64,000 nucleotides of DNA from Flavobacterium okayamense (lineage in GTDB: Bacteria; Bacteroidota; Bacteroidia; Flavobacteriales; Flavobacteriaceae). Positions 39,672 through 49,729 of the stretch are shown one piece after another. Location of the stretch: contig NZ_AP024749.1 in NCBI RefSeq assembly GCF_019702945.1, positions 2,604,001-2,668,000 on the forward strand, given 5' to 3'. Within the stretch, counting starts at the first letter, position 1. The number at the start of each line of letters is the position of its first letter. A model generated the notes under the pieces. That model saw only the letters and a program-made list of their open reading frames with translations, had not been told where the DNA came from and ran no database searches. The position numbers and the translations under genes are program-made.

Positions 39672-39727
39672 AATAATTATATAACAAATACCGAAAATAT
39701 TATAATAAGTCAATAACCATTCACTTA

Positions 39728-39735
39728 TAAATTTG
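39728..39735 (+). promoter_or_regulatory. -7 box (TAAATTTG) before small membrane gene
   Basis: TAAATTTG fits TAnnTTTG 20 nt before the ATG at 39756. The -33 region lacks TTG. Confidence 0.4.
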
Positions 39736-39755
39736 TAGTATAAAAAATTCACATC

Positions 39756-39974
39756 ATGAAAACTACAAAAATTTTAGGAATAGTATTGTTACTAATTGGT
39801 TTATACACTGGGTATTTAGGAATGCAAAAAATCAATAATAATTCAGCCGAAATTAAAGCATTGGGAGTCGAATTAGATGTTTCAAATGAAAATGGCAAAC
39901 AAGAAGGTTTTATATATTTGGGTATAGGAGCTGTACTTGTTTTTGGCGGAGCTTATTTAACAGGAAAAAAATAA
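39756..39974 (+). CDS. Small two-helix membrane protein (DUF3185-like)
   Basis: 72 residues. Two membrane helices (about 5-24 and 50-68) flank a polar loop. The N-terminal ILGIVLLLIGLYTGYLG and the C-terminal IYLGIGAVLVFGGAYL resemble DUF3185 small membrane proteins. The loop INNNSAEIKALGVEL is not diagnostic. It has its own -7 box and terminator, so it is a monocistronic small gene. Function unknown. Confidence 0.65.
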   Translation: MKTTKILGIVLLLIGLYTGYLGMQKINNNSAEIKALGVELDVSNENGKQEGFIYLGIGAVLVFGGAYLTGKK

Positions 39975-39976
39975 AA

Positions 39977-40002
39977 AAAGCCATTCTAAAGAATGGCTTT
40001 TA
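39977..40002. terminator. Bidirectional terminator before icmF
   Basis: AAAGCCATTC / GAATGGCTTT with loop TAAA, A-run and T-run on the two sides, between convergent genes. Confidence 0.8.
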
Positions 40003-40020
40003 ATTTGTATATAAATATTA

Positions 40021-43000
40021 TTACATATTACGTCTGTACTGACCTCCTACTTCAAATAAAGCTGAAGTAATTTGACCAAGTGAACAAACTTTGGCAGCTT
40101 CCATCAATTGTTCAAAAATATTTTCATTTTGAATAGCTGCTGCTTGAATTTTTTCAATTTGAGATTTCACTTGTGCTTCTTTCGCTTTATGTAAATTCTC
40201 TAATGTTGAAATTTGAAATTGTTTTTCTTCTTCAGTTGCACGAATTACTTCCGCAGGAATAACCGTTGGCGAACCTTTCGAGCTTAAGAATGTATTTACA
40301 CCAATAATTGGGAATTCACCTGTATGTTTCAAAGTTTCATAATACAATGATTCTTCTTGGATTTTTGAACGTTGGTACATTGTTTCCATAGCACCCAAAA
40401 CTCCACCACGTTCCGTGATTCTATCAAATTCAGTTAAAACAGCCTCTTCCACTAAATCGGTTAATTCTTCAATAATAAACGAACCTTGAATTGGATTTTC
40501 GTTTTTCGCTAACCCTAATTCTTTATTAATAATTAACTGAATTGCCATTGCACGACGCACCGATTCTTCTGTTGGCGTTGTAATAGCTTCATCATACGCA
40601 TTAGTATGCAATGAGTTACAATTATCATAAATCGCATATAATGCTTGTAAAGTCGTACGAATGTCGTTGAAATCAATTTCTTGTGCGTGTAATGAACGAC
40701 CTGAAGTTTGAATGTGATATTTCAACATTTGAGCTCTTTCATTAGCGCCGTATTTATTTTTCAAAGCTTTCGCCCAAATTCTTCTCGCTACACGACCAAT
40801 TACAGCATATTCTGGATCGATACCATTTGAGAAGAAGAACGATAAGTTTGGACCAAATGCATTGATGTCCATTCCTCTACTTAAATAATACTCTACATAC
40901 GTAAATCCGTTAGCTAATGTAAAAGCTAATTGCGTAATAGGATTGGCTCCGGCTTCCGCAATGTGATATCCTGAAATTGAAACCGAGTAGAAGTTACGCA
41001 CATTCTTTTGAATGAAATATTCTTGAACGTCACCCATTAAACGCAGTGCAAACTCCGTAGAGAAAATACACGTATTTTGTGCTTGATCTTCTTTTAAAAT
41101 ATCGGCTTGAACTGTTCCACGTACTTGCGCTAAAGTTTCTGCTTTAATTTTTGCATAAACATCAGCAGGTAAAACTTGGTCACCTGTTAAACCTAAAAGC
41201 ATTAAACCTAAACCGTCATTTCCTTCTGGTAAAGCTCCATTATAACTAGGACGCGTTAAACCTTTGTCCTCATAAAGTTCCTTTTTCTTTTTCTCAACCT
41301 CAGCTTCTAAACCATTTTCTTTGATGTATTTTTCACAATTTTGGTCAATAGCGGCATTCATAAAGAATCCTAACAACATTGGCGCTGGACCATTGATTGT
41401 CATGGAAACGGAAGTAGCAGCGTGACTTAAATCGAAACCTGAGTATAATTTCTTCGCGTCATCTAAACAACAAATTGAAACTCCCGCATTACCAATTTTT
41501 CCATAAATATCTGGACGTAAGTCAGGGTCATTACCGTATAAAGTAACTGAGTCAAAAGCAGTAGATAAACGTTTTGCCGGCATTCCTAATGAAACATAAT
41601 GGAAACGTCTATTAGTACGTTCTGGACCACCTTCTCCTGCAAACATACGTGTTGGGTCTTCTCCTTCTCGTTTGAATGGATACAATCCTGATGTAAAAGG
41701 AAACTCTCCAGGTACATTTTCTTGTAAACACCAACGCAAAATATCGCCCCAAGCTTGGTATTTTGGTAACGCTACTTTAGGTATTTGTGAATGAGAAAGT
41801 GATTCAGTATGTGTTTGAATTTTAATTTCTTTGTCACGGACTTTAAATGAATAGATAGGATTTTTGTATTTGTTTACTTTTTCATCCCAAGTGGTAATTA
41901 CTTCCCAATTGTATGGGTCTAAATTCATTTTTACACGATCGAATTCTGCTAATAGCATTTTTACAAATTGCTCATCTGCTTTTGCTTTGTTTTCGATTTC
42001 AATTCCCGATTTTGTAATTACTGGTAAACTTCCAGTTACTGATTCAATCGTTTTAAAAATTCCGTATAATTTTTGTGCAACTTCAACTTGTGTTACTGCA
42101 GTTGCATCGTAATTTCTATTATTTTCTGAAATTTCAGATAAGTATCTTGTTCTATTTGGCGGAATAACAAATACTTTTTCACTCATTTCTTTCGTAATTT
42201 CAAAAGTTGAGTTTAAATCGGCATTTGTTTTTTCTACAATCTTATCCATAATCGCTTTGTAAAGCGAGTTCATTCCTGGATCGTTAAATTGAGAAGCAAT
42301 TGTACCAAAAACAGGCATATCATCAGGATTTTTATCCCAAAGATTATGATTGCGTTGGTATTGCTTCTTAACATCACGAATGGCGTCTAAAGCACCACGC
42401 TTATCAAATTTATTAAGCGCTACTAAATCAGCAAAATCTAACATGTCGATTTTCTCTAACTGCGTAGCCGCACCAAATTCTGGTGTCATTACATATAAAG
42501 AAGCATCTGAATGATCTAAAATTTCCGTATCAGATTGACCGATACCAGAAGTTTCTAAAATAATTAAATCGTAATTCGCTGCTTTTAAAACTTCAATCGC
42601 TTCCTGAACATATTTTGACAATGCAAGATTCGATTGACGAGTTGCTAATGAACGCATGTAAACACGTGAATTGTTGATAGCATTCATACGAATTCTATCC
42701 CCTAATAAAGCTCCACCTGTTTTACGTTTTGATGGGTCAACCGAAATTAATCCGATTGTTTTTTCTGGAAAATCGATTAAGAATCGGCGAACTAATTCAT
42801 CTACTAATGACGACTTACCAGCACCACCCGTTCCTGTAATTCCTAAAACAGGAATATTTTTAGTTTTATTTTCAGCATGAATAGCGTCTAAAACTTCTTT
42901 TGCATTTTCAGGAAAATTTTCTGCAGCAGAAATTACACGTGCAATTGCAAATGGATTTTTGTCTTTTAATTGATTTACTTCACCATTTAGATTATCTCCC

Positions 43001-43440
43001 ACAGGAAAATCTGAACGTTGCACTAAATCATTAATCATTCCTTGTAAACCTAATTCACGACCATCATCTGGCGAATAAATCTTAGTAATTCCGTAAGCAT
43101 GTAACTCTTCAATTTCAGATGGAAGAATTACTCCACCGCCACCTCCAAAAATCTTAATATGACCTGCTCCTTTTTCTTGAAGCAAATCGTACATGTATTT
43201 GAAATATTCATTATGACCTCCTTGATACGATGTCATTGCAATCGCATTTGCATCTTCTTGAATAGCGGTATTTACAACTTCTTCCACGCTTCTATCATGT
43301 CCAAGATGTATTACTTCACATCCTGTAGATTGAATAATTCTACGCATTATATTGATTGCTGCATCGTGTCCATCGAAAAGTGAAGCTGCTGTTACAATTC
43401 TTACTTTATTTTTAGGAATATAAGGTTGTTGTTGTTCCAT
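40021..43440 (-). CDS. icmF: Fused isobutyryl-CoA mutase (IcmF)
   Basis: 1139 residues. An N-terminal cobalamin-binding domain (about 10-145, lower-axial ligand H25 in DGHDAA) is fused to a MeaI-type G-protein chaperone (P-loop GTGGAGKS at 203-210, [33 protein letters not shown]) and a mutase TIM barrel (from about 530). The barrel has [20 protein letters not shown] and [13 protein letters not shown]. It isomerises branched acyl-CoAs, such as isobutyryl-CoA to n-butyryl-CoA, by a radical mechanism, with repair by the built-in GTPase. The frame runs to 43503, but the ATG at 43440 opens the B12 domain at the usual place. Confidence 0.93.
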   Translation of the reverse strand: MEQQQPYIPKNKVRIVTAASLFDGHDAAINIMRRIIQSTGCEVIHLGHDRSVEEVVNTAIQEDANAIAMTSYQGGHNEYFKYMYDLLQEKGAGHIKIFGGGGGVILPSEIEELHAYGITKIYSPDDGRELGLQGMINDLVQRSDFPVGDNLNGEVNQLKDKNPFAIARVISAAENFPENAKEVLDAIHAENKTKNIPVLGITGTGGAGKSSLVDELVRRFLIDFPEKTIGLISVDPSKRKTGGALLGDRIRMNAINNSRVYMRSLATRQSNLALSKYVQEAIEVLKAANYDLIILETSGIGQSDTEILDHSDASLYVMTPEFGAATQLEKIDMLDFADLVALNKFDKRGALDAIRDVKKQYQRNHNLWDKNPDDMPVFGTIASQFNDPGMNSLYKAIMDKIVEKTNADLNSTFEITKEMSEKVFVIPPNRTRYLSEISENNRNYDATAVTQVEVAQKLYGIFKTIESVTGSLPVITKSGIEIENKAKADEQFVKMLLAEFDRVKMNLDPYNWEVITTWDEKVNKYKNPIYSFKVRDKEIKIQTHTESLSHSQIPKVALPKYQAWGDILRWCLQENVPGEFPFTSGLYPFKREGEDPTRMFAGEGGPERTNRRFHYVSLGMPAKRLSTAFDSVTLYGNDPDLRPDIYGKIGNAGVSICCLDDAKKLYSGFDLSHAATSVSMTINGPAPMLLGFFMNAAIDQNCEKYIKENGLEAEVEKKKKELYEDKGLTRPSYNGALPEGNDGLGLMLLGLTGDQVLPADVYAKIKAETLAQVRGTVQADILKEDQAQNTCIFSTEFALRLMGDVQEYFIQKNVRNFYSVSISGYHIAEAGANPITQLAFTLANGFTYVEYYLSRGMDINAFGPNLSFFFSNGIDPEYAVIGRVARRIWAKALKNKYGANERAQMLKYHIQTSGRSLHAQEIDFNDIRTTLQALYAIYDNCNSLHTNAYDEAITTPTEESVRRAMAIQLIINKELGLAKNENPIQGSFIIEELTDLVEEAVLTEFDRITERGGVLGAMETMYQRSKIQEESLYYETLKHTGEFPIIGVNTFLSSKGSPTVIPAEVIRATEEEKQFQISTLENLHKAKEAQVKSQIEKIQAAAIQNENIFEQLMEAAKVCSLGQITSALFEVGGQYRRNM

Positions 43441-43536
43441 TTGTAATTTTCTGTAAAATTTGGTGGTGCAATTTACGAATTTAATAAAATTTAAGCTAGA
43501 CAAATTCTTTAATTTTCATTCCGAAAAAAAAGGCAC

Positions 43537-43544
43537 TATATTTG
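43537..43544 (+). promoter_or_regulatory. -7 box (TATATTTG) before DUF4197 gene
   Basis: TATATTTG fits the consensus and lies 28 nt before the ATG at 43573. It also excludes the upstream TTG at 43552 as a likely start. Confidence 0.5.
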
Positions 43545-43572
43545 GTAACTATTGAAAGTAAAATACAATATT

Positions 43573-44277
43573 ATGACAAAAAAAATCTTTATTAGTTTAT
43601 TCGCTTTTACGTTATTTGGATGCGCTGAAATGCAACAAGTATTAGATCAAATGCCTCAAGGAACAGGTTTAACGCAAGCTGAAATTGGGAACGGTTTAAA
43701 AGAAGCATTAAACAATGGAATTACTAAACAAGTTTCGAAATTAACAGCTACTGATGGCTTTTTCAAAAATGAAGCAGTTAAAATTTTACTTCCAGAAGAA
43801 TTACAAAAAGTAGATAAAACCCTACGTGATATTGGCTTATCTAATTTAGCCGATGAAGGTCTAAAAGTGATCAACCGAGCTGCAGAAGATGCAGTAAAAG
43901 AAGCTACACCAATTTTTGTTGATGCGGTTAAACAAATGACTTTTAACGACGCTAAAAACATTTTAATGGGAGATGATCGTTCGGCTACAACGTATCTTCA
44001 GAATACAACTTCAAATGCACTTTACACTAAATTTAATCCTGTTATTAAAAACTCATTTTCAAAAGTTGGTGCTGATAAAGTTTGGAATCAAATCATAACG
44101 AAATACAATTCCATTCCATTAGTTAAAAAAGTGAATCCTGATTTAACAGATTATACGACAAATAAAGCGATGGATGGTGTTTTCAAAATGATTGCTGTTG
44201 AAGAGAAAGATATTCGAAATAATTTTGCTTCTCGAACATCTGATTTATTGAAAAAAGTATTCGCTTTACAAGATTAA
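43573..44277 (+). CDS. DUF4197 lipoprotein
   Basis: 234 residues. The lipobox FTLFGC gives a lipidated cysteine at 17. Repeated elements such as L-T-Q-A-E-I-x-x-G-L-K-E-A-L, D-A-K-x-I-L-M-G and S-A-T-x-Y-L define DUF4197, a helical envelope family of unknown function. It starts 29 nt after its -7 box. A signal-peptide-like start at MTKKIFI is used; the TTG at 43552 would add seven residues that fit poorly. Confidence 0.85.
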   Translation: MTKKIFISLFAFTLFGCAEMQQVLDQMPQGTGLTQAEIGNGLKEALNNGITKQVSKLTATDGFFKNEAVKILLPEELQKVDKTLRDIGLSNLADEGLKVINRAAEDAVKEATPIFVDAVKQMTFNDAKNILMGDDRSATTYLQNTTSNALYTKFNPVIKNSFSKVGADKVWNQIITKYNSIPLVKKVNPDLTDYTTNKAMDGVFKMIAVEEKDIRNNFASRTSDLLKKVFALQD

Positions 44278-44385
44278 TTTACTTCTTGTAGTTAATTTTT
44301 TACAATGAAATCGTTTTCGTAAAAATTTAATAATCATTAAGTTATAAATAACAATTTATTAACATAACCTATTGAAAAATAAGCG

Positions 44386-44475
44386 GATATTTGCATCATA
44401 ATAATAAATGATTTTCTCATTTTGGTTAGGGTTAGTTTAAAAAATAGCTCCGGAGTTCTCACCGGAGCTTTTTTT
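44386..44475 (+). ncRNA. Candidate short transcript with own terminator and 10-codon ORF
   Basis: A near-consensus -7 box (GATATTTG, 44386-44393) is followed after about 15 nt by an ATG (44408) opening a 10-codon ORF MIFSFWLGLV, then by a strong hairpin and T-run at 44446-44475. The 196-nt spacer holds nothing else. It may be a small regulatory RNA, a leader peptide or a relic. The sequence does not say which. Confidence 0.35.
44446..44475 (+). terminator. Strong hairpin terminator of the candidate small RNA
   Basis: AGCTCCGG (44446-44453), loop AGTTCTCA, CCGGAGCT (44462-44469), then a T-run on the plus strand. Confidence 0.75.
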
Positions 44476-45277
44476 ATGTCAATTTATTATGAATTGCTTT
44501 AAAATACTCGAAAGATTTTACCAATCTCGAGCCATACCAACTAAACATTTCTCCATCTACAAAAATTGCTTTAGCGTGATGTGTAAATCGTCCAATTTCA
44601 AATGCATGTTCATCTTTAAACGGATAAGGTTCTGATGACAGTAAAACGATATCAGGATCACCTTCAAGTCGCATTTTTTTGAGTTCAATTTCAGGATAAC
44701 GTCCTTCTTTTCTTTCGTAAATATTTATGAATTTATTTAGTTTCAATAATTCATTAATGAAAGTATTATTTCCTGCAACCATATATGGATTTGCCCAAAT
44801 AAAGTAAGCTGTTTTATTTTCTTTTTTATCTTTTATGAAATTCTTAAAATCTTCTAGACAAAAGTTAATTTTATCTATCCATTTTTTGGCATCTGTTCGT
44901 TTGTTAAACAATTCACCAAAATCATGAATCATTTTGGTGTTATCTTCAATCGTATAAATATCAGTCACCCAAACTGGACAAATTTCTTGTAATTCTTCAA
45001 CAATTTCTTTTGTATTTTCTTCCTTATTACAAATAATAATATCGGGCTGAAGTTCTTTTATCTTATCAAACTTTACATTCTTTGTTCCACCAACAATATT
45101 TTTTGTCGATTTAAAATGAAATGGATGTACGCAAAATTTAGTGATACCAACAATGGAATCTTCTAAACCTAAATCATATAATAATTCGGTTTGTGAAGGA
45201 ACTAAAGAAACGATTCTTTTTGGAGTGGTTTCAAAAGTATGTTTGATTCCTATTTGGTCTGTTAAAGTTATTGGCAC
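44474..45277 (-). CDS. BtuF-like helical-backbone metal receptor, cytosolic
   Basis: 267 residues of the class III periplasmic-binding fold (two lobes joined by a long helix). KRIVSLVPSQTELLYDLGLED, VGGTKNVKFDKIKELQPDII and GDPDIVLLSSEPYPF match BtuF-type cobalamin-binding proteins. There is no signal peptide: the conserved domain starts at residue 4. It is therefore expected in the cytosol or a remote partner of a transporter, not a conventional periplasmic receptor. It starts 5 nt after pyrF and is close to the B12-dependent icmF, so it may bind corrinoid. Confidence 0.7.
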   Translation of the reverse strand: MPITLTDQIGIKHTFETTPKRIVSLVPSQTELLYDLGLEDSIVGITKFCVHPFHFKSTKNIVGGTKNVKFDKIKELQPDIIICNKEENTKEIVEELQEICPVWVTDIYTIEDNTKMIHDFGELFNKRTDAKKWIDKINFCLEDFKNFIKDKKENKTAYFIWANPYMVAGNNTFINELLKLNKFINIYERKEGRYPEIELKKMRLEGDPDIVLLSSEPYPFKDEHAFEIGRFTHHAKAIFVDGEMFSWYGSRLVKSFEYFKAIHNKLT

Positions 45278-45282
45278 AAATT

Positions 45283-46098
45283 TTATTTTGAAAGAATTTC
45301 ACTCATTTCACTTTGAAGCTTTTTAGCTTCTACTCTAGCCTTTTCAACAAAATCAGTTCCGTTTGAAGCATAAATGATTCCACGAGAAGAATTGATTAAT
45401 AATCCAACATTTTCTGCTAAACCATATTTACAAACCTCAGCTAAACTTCCGCCTTGTGCACCAACACCTGGCACTAATAAAAAGCTAGTTGGAACAATTT
45501 TTCTAATCTCAGTAAAATATTCTGCTTTTGTAGCTCCCACAACGTACATTAAGTTATCAGAATTTTTCCAAGATTTTGATGTTTCTAAAACTTGTTTGTA
45601 TAATTCCCTGTCATCAACATTTTTAGTTTGGAAATCAAAAGCCCCTTCATTTGAAGTTAAAGCTAATAGAATAGTATGTTTATTTTCAAATGCTAAAAAA
45701 GGTTCAACCGAATCTTTTCCCATATAAGGCGCAACCGTAACGCTATCGAATTGTAAATCATCAAAAAATGCTTTCGCATACATGGTTGAAGTATTTCCTA
45801 TATCACCCCGTTTTGCATCAGCAATGGTGAATATTTCAGGATACTTTTCGTTGATGTAATTGATTGTTTTTTGAAGCGATTGCCAACCTTTGATTCCATA
45901 TGCTTCGTAAAAAGCAGTATTCGGTTTATAAGAAACGCATAAATCATGTGTGGCATCAATTATAGCTTTGTTAAACTCAAAAATAGGGTCTTCAGTTTCT
46001 AATAAATGTTTCGGAATTTTATTTAAATCGACATCTAAACCAATGCATAAAAACGAATTCTTTTTTTGTATTTGTTCGAAAAGTTGTTGAGTTGTCAT
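45283..46098 (-). CDS. pyrF: Orotidine-5'-phosphate decarboxylase
   Basis: 271 residues, group 2 OMP decarboxylase (about 270 residues rather than the 230 of the E. coli type). It makes UMP from [13 protein letters not shown], the catalytic K96 in [10 protein letters not shown] and the C-terminal phosphate-binding [10 protein letters not shown] and [10 protein letters not shown] are intact. It is followed 5 nt later by the BtuF-like gene, so the two form a small operon. Confidence 0.95.
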   Translation of the reverse strand: MTTQQLFEQIQKKNSFLCIGLDVDLNKIPKHLLETEDPIFEFNKAIIDATHDLCVSYKPNTAFYEAYGIKGWQSLQKTINYINEKYPEIFTIADAKRGDIGNTSTMYAKAFFDDLQFDSVTVAPYMGKDSVEPFLAFENKHTILLALTSNEGAFDFQTKNVDDRELYKQVLETSKSWKNSDNLMYVVGATKAEYFTEIRKIVPTSFLLVPGVGAQGGSLAEVCKYGLAENVGLLINSSRGIIYASNGTDFVEKARVEAKKLQSEMSEILSK

Positions 46099-46116
46099 GT
46101 TGTAGTTTTATGGTTG

Positions 46117-46124
46117 CAAATTTA
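46117..46124 (-). promoter_or_regulatory. pyrF -7 box (TAAATTTG)
   Basis: The minus-strand TAAATTTG fits TAnnTTTG, with a leader of about 15 nt to the ATG. Several TTTGTAAA copies lie between this box and that of the divergent regulator gene. Confidence 0.45.
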
Positions 46125-46189
46125 CAAATGCATTGTTTATTTGTAAAATTTAATTGAAATTTTGTAAAACAAATCGTATTGATTGCCTC

Positions 46190-46197
46190 TAAATTTG
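46190..46197 (+). promoter_or_regulatory. -7 box (TAAATTTG) before the AraC regulator gene
   Basis: TAAATTTG fits the consensus and lies 37 nt before the ATG. A TTTG sits 25 nt upstream of it, slightly far for a -33. Confidence 0.4.
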
Positions 46198-46234
46198 CTT
46201 TAATATTTGTAAATTTACCCTAATTCACTTTTAT

Positions 46235-46798
46235 ATGAAGTTATTTCTTAAGGTTGACCAAAACTTCTTAGCTAATAAAATTTTAGCAGAAAAATTAGAT
46301 TCATTTAATCTAAAATACTCACTTATAAATACAAACGAGGTGCTTTTTCTAGAAAATGTTCCTGAAGAAATTTATAAATCACTCAGTCAACAATTAAAAG
46401 AATATGGTTTCGAAATTATAGAAAACCAGAAGAACATATTGGTTCAACGAATGAAAGACTTAATTGTAGAAACTATTCAAAAAGAGGAAGCTTTAAACGT
46501 GAAGTTTTCTTCTTACCTAGCTGATAATTTGGGGCATAGTTACGGATATTTGTCTAATTTATTCTCTGAGGTTACTTACACTTCGATAGAAAATTTCATT
46601 ATTTTACAAAAAATAGAAGTTGCAAAAAAATTAATTGCAAACGAAAAAATGAGCCTAACTGAAATAGCTTTTCAGCTGAATTATTCAAGTGTAGCACATT
46701 TAAGTTCTCAATTCAAAAACACAACTGGAATCACTCCTTCTGCTTTCCAAAGAATTGTTAAAAAAAGAAGAGAATTAATTAATAATTCAATCGTATAA
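46235..46798 (+). CDS. AraC family transcriptional regulator
   Basis: 187 residues. The C-terminal ~100 residues form the two-helix-turn-helix AraC domain. The second HTH has MSLTEIAFQLNYSSVAHLSSQFKNTTGITPSAFQR. The N-terminal ~75 residues have an alpha/beta look with no effector domain that I recognise. It is short for the family. The gene is 3 nt before a response regulator and is transcribed with it and the histidine kinase, so it is probably the DNA-binding output of the three-gene module. Confidence 0.85.
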   Translation: MKLFLKVDQNFLANKILAEKLDSFNLKYSLINTNEVLFLENVPEEIYKSLSQQLKEYGFEIIENQKNILVQRMKDLIVETIQKEEALNVKFSSYLADNLGHSYGYLSNLFSEVTYTSIENFIILQKIEVAKKLIANEKMSLTEIAFQLNYSSVAHLSSQFKNTTGITPSAFQRIVKKRRELINNSIV

Positions 46799-46801
46799 TT
46801 T

Positions 46802-47248
46802 ATGCAAAAAGATTTCACGTTAATCACTCTAGCAGATGATGACGAAGACGACCGTTTGTTATTTACAGATGCATTTGACGAACTTAAAATAAATACTGTT
46901 GTTAGTACTTTTAACAACGGACAATTGCTAATGGATTATTTAAACAATCCAGATAGTGTTTTACCACATATCATTTTTCTAGATTTAAACATGCCTATCA
47001 AAAACGGTATTGATTGTTTAAAGGAAATTAAGCAAAATGATAAATTTAAAAACATTGCAATCGCGATTTATTCAACTTCTTCTTCAGACGAAGATGTTGA
47101 AAACACTTTTGTGTTAGGCGCTAATGTTTACATCAAAAAACCTTCAGACTTTAATACTCTTAAGGAAGTTCTTAATGATGTTGTAACAACAAATTGGCAA
47201 TATTATACTTCAGGTTTAAATAAAGACAACTTTTTATTACGCTTATAA
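46802..47248 (+). CDS. Single-domain response regulator
   Basis: 148 residues, a receiver domain with nothing after it. The acidic pocket is A-D-D-D-E-D-D, the phosphoacceptor is D61 in FLDLNMP, the conserved serine/threonine is in IYSTSSSDED and the conserved K112 is in YIKKPSDF. Family members of this length relay phosphate without DNA-binding. The stop overlaps the kinase start (TAATG at 47246-47250), so the pair is translationally coupled. Confidence 0.92.
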   Translation: MQKDFTLITLADDDEDDRLLFTDAFDELKINTVVSTFNNGQLLMDYLNNPDSVLPHIIFLDLNMPIKNGIDCLKEIKQNDKFKNIAIAIYSTSSSDEDVENTFVLGANVYIKKPSDFNTLKEVLNDVVTTNWQYYTSGLNKDNFLLRL

Positions 47249-49014
47249 TGTTTAATTCTAGTTATTTTAATTCTATAAAATTTATACGAACTATATTTTA
47301 TGTAGCTCTCTTTATTTTGATTGCACTTTCATCGGTAACTTACCGTCATTATAAAGAACAAGAAAATATAAGTGAAGCCCTTCAAAAAAGATATGAAATT
47401 GCCATAGAATTAGAAAAACTAATTTCTCACATTAAAGATGCTGAAACTGGAGATAGAGGTTTTACATTAACTAACGATTCCATTTTTTTAGAACCCTATT
47501 TAAATGCTCGAAGTAGAGTTAATCAGTCATTTAATAAACTAAAAATTGCTACACGAAATAATGAAAAACAACAAGAGCATTTAAAAAAAATATACAATCT
47601 AGTTGACAACAGATTTGTTTACTTTAAAATGCAATTTTCTACGGGTAGAGAATTTAAAAACAACCTCAGAAATGGTAAATTAATCATGGACTCATTACGC
47701 ATTGAAGTAAACGAGATGATTGATTATGAGAAAGATTTACTTGTTGCAACTGATAAGATATACGAATTAAATAGCTCGAATTCACCTATAATTATCTTTA
47801 CTTCATTTTTAGTAGCTATTCTAATAATCGTTTTAGGCTATTTAAAACTATCTAAAAATTATAATAGACTACTCACTTCAAATGCTCAATTACGCATTTT
47901 TGATGAATCTAGTAAACAAGCAGAAATTTTAGGTAAATATGGTAGTTGGACCTACAACCTAAAAAATAATGAATTCTATTTCTCTGAAAATTTTTATAGA
48001 TTGTATGGCTATGAACCTCATCAAAAAGGCATTGATGTTGAAACCTTTATTAATCTAGTTCATCCTGAAGATTTAGAAGGTGTTCAGGAAAATTTTACAG
48101 TTTCTAAAACAAGAGAATTTAATGCTCCTTTTCCTTTTAGAATTTTTAGAAGTGATAACAACCAAATTTCACATCTTAGAGTTAAAAGCAAAATGTTCAC
48201 AACTTTAAATGGAGATAAAATATTAATTGGAGCAACAAGAGATATTACAGAGGAATATGAAAGTACACAAATAATTGAAGAGCGCAATATTGAACTTGAA
48301 AAAACTGTAAAAGAGTTAACAGAGTTTAATCATGTAGCAAGCCACGATTTACAAGAACCTTTACGCAAAATTCAAACCTTTATTTCAAGAATTGAAGATA
48401 AAGAACTCGATAAATTATCAGATAATGGTAAAGCTTACTTTGATAGAATTAAAAGTGCTGCTTCTAGAATGCGAATCTTAATAGATGATTTATTACAATA
48501 TTCGCGTACAAGCCGTTCTAAAAATGATTTTGAAAAAGTTAATCTAAACGATGTAATTGAGAACATAGTTATTGAATTATCTGAACCTATAAAAGATAAA
48601 AAAGCTACTATTGAAATTAAAAAGCTACCAAAAATAAAAGGAGTTGTTTTTCAGCTCAACCAACTATTTACAAACTTAATTAGTAATAGTTTAAAATATT
48701 CGAAAGAAGATATTTCGCCTATAATTGAAATTAATAGTAAAAAGGTCAGTTCTAAAACTGATACTAAAATTCCAGAAAATGATTCAAGAAAATTCTATCG
48801 AATCACTTTCACAGATAACGGAATAGGTTTTGAACAAGAACATGCAGAAAAAATTTTCAACTTGTTTCAAAGGCTTCATGGCAAAACAGATTATCCTGGA
48901 ACTGGTGTTGGATTAGCCATTTGTAAAAAAATAGTAGACAATCACAAAGGGTATATCTTTGCTGAAAGTACACCTGGCGAAGGAGCCACTTTCCTACTTT
49001 ATTTACCAGCATAA
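47248..49014 (+). CDS. CHASE3-PAS hybrid-type sensor histidine kinase
   Basis: 588 residues. Membrane helices are at about 13-33 and 180-199, with a CHASE3 extracellular sensor between them (HIKDAETGDRGF). A PAS domain (225-335, ending G-A-T-R-D-I-T) follows, then HisKA with phosphoacceptor H366 in ASHDLQEPLRK and an HATPase domain with QLFTNLISNSLKYS (N box), D-N-G-I-G-F and GTGVGLAICKKIV. It is complete and would pass phosphate to the adjacent receiver protein. A strong terminator follows, so the envelope genes downstream are a separate transcript. Confidence 0.92.
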   Translation: MFNSSYFNSIKFIRTIFYVALFILIALSSVTYRHYKEQENISEALQKRYEIAIELEKLISHIKDAETGDRGFTLTNDSIFLEPYLNARSRVNQSFNKLKIATRNNEKQQEHLKKIYNLVDNRFVYFKMQFSTGREFKNNLRNGKLIMDSLRIEVNEMIDYEKDLLVATDKIYELNSSNSPIIIFTSFLVAILIIVLGYLKLSKNYNRLLTSNAQLRIFDESSKQAEILGKYGSWTYNLKNNEFYFSENFYRLYGYEPHQKGIDVETFINLVHPEDLEGVQENFTVSKTREFNAPFPFRIFRSDNNQISHLRVKSKMFTTLNGDKILIGATRDITEEYESTQIIEERNIELEKTVKELTEFNHVASHDLQEPLRKIQTFISRIEDKELDKLSDNGKAYFDRIKSAASRMRILIDDLLQYSRTSRSKNDFEKVNLNDVIENIVIELSEPIKDKKATIEIKKLPKIKGVVFQLNQLFTNLISNSLKYSKEDISPIIEINSKKVSSKTDTKIPENDSRKFYRITFTDNGIGFEQEHAEKIFNLFQRLHGKTDYPGTGVGLAICKKIVDNHKGYIFAESTPGEGATFLLYLPA

Positions 49015-49035
49015 ATTAAGGATAAAAAGATTGTA

Positions 49036-49072
49036 AAAGAGCATTTGTTAAGGTAACAAATGCTCTTTTTTT
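49036..49072 (+). terminator. Strong terminator after the histidine kinase
   Basis: A perfect 15-bp stem (AAAGAGCATTTGTTA / TAACAAATGCTCTTT) has a 3-nt loop and a T-run. Confidence 0.88.
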
Positions 49073-49175
49073 ATTGCCTCTTGTGAAAATTTTATAAGAA
49101 TGCATTAAAATCTTATAACACAAACGCACTCATCATTTCTGAACTTTGTAATATAAAATTGATAGAAATAGTTAG

Positions 49176-49715
49176 ATGAGATATTTAATTAAAAAAATTG
49201 TGCTTTTAAACCTAATGTTGTTACTCTTCATTTCATGTAAAAAAGAAGATAAAAAGAATAATGTGATTTTAGAAATAATTAATGAAGACATTAACAATAA
49301 AGTTAATACTCAATTTTTAAACGATATAACAAGTTTAAACTTAAAAATTGTTGGGATTACACAATTAACAAATGATAGTTTATTAGATCAAAAGACAAAA
49401 AAAATAATTGCAGATATAAAGATTAATCATATAAAAATGAATAAACGTATAAAATCGATTGCAAAGAAAAATCTAATAATAATTCCAGATACAACATATG
49501 AAGAAGGCTTAATTAATATTAATGACAGTTTAGCTAAAAATAGAAACTATGTTTATCTAGTGGCTTTAGAAAAACTGATTAAAGAGGAAGTTGAAGAATA
49601 TGAATTAATAAAAGAAAATACAAATAATGTTGAAATTGAAAAATTAGCTTCAAATTCAATAGAAGAATTAAACAGTTCACTCAGTGAAATCGATTTTGCT
49701 CTAAATAATTACTAA
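49176..49715 (+). CDS. Hypothetical lipoprotein (DUF4142-like)
   Basis: 179 residues, lipobox LLFISC (cysteine 21) followed by K-K-E-D-K-K. The mature part is almost wholly helical and lysine-rich, with ITQLTNDSLLDQKTKKII and long Glu/Lys stretches. It resembles DUF4142 helical-bundle lipoproteins in size and helix pattern, but no single motif settles this. It opens the envelope gene run, 15 nt before the porin gene. Confidence 0.55.
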   Translation: MRYLIKKIVLLNLMLLLFISCKKEDKKNNVILEIINEDINNKVNTQFLNDITSLNLKIVGITQLTNDSLLDQKTKKIIADIKINHIKMNKRIKSIAKKNLIIIPDTTYEEGLININDSLAKNRNYVYLVALEKLIKEEVEEYELIKENTNNVEIEKLASNSIEELNSSLSEIDFALNNY

Positions 49716-49729
49716 TTAAAAAAAATGCT

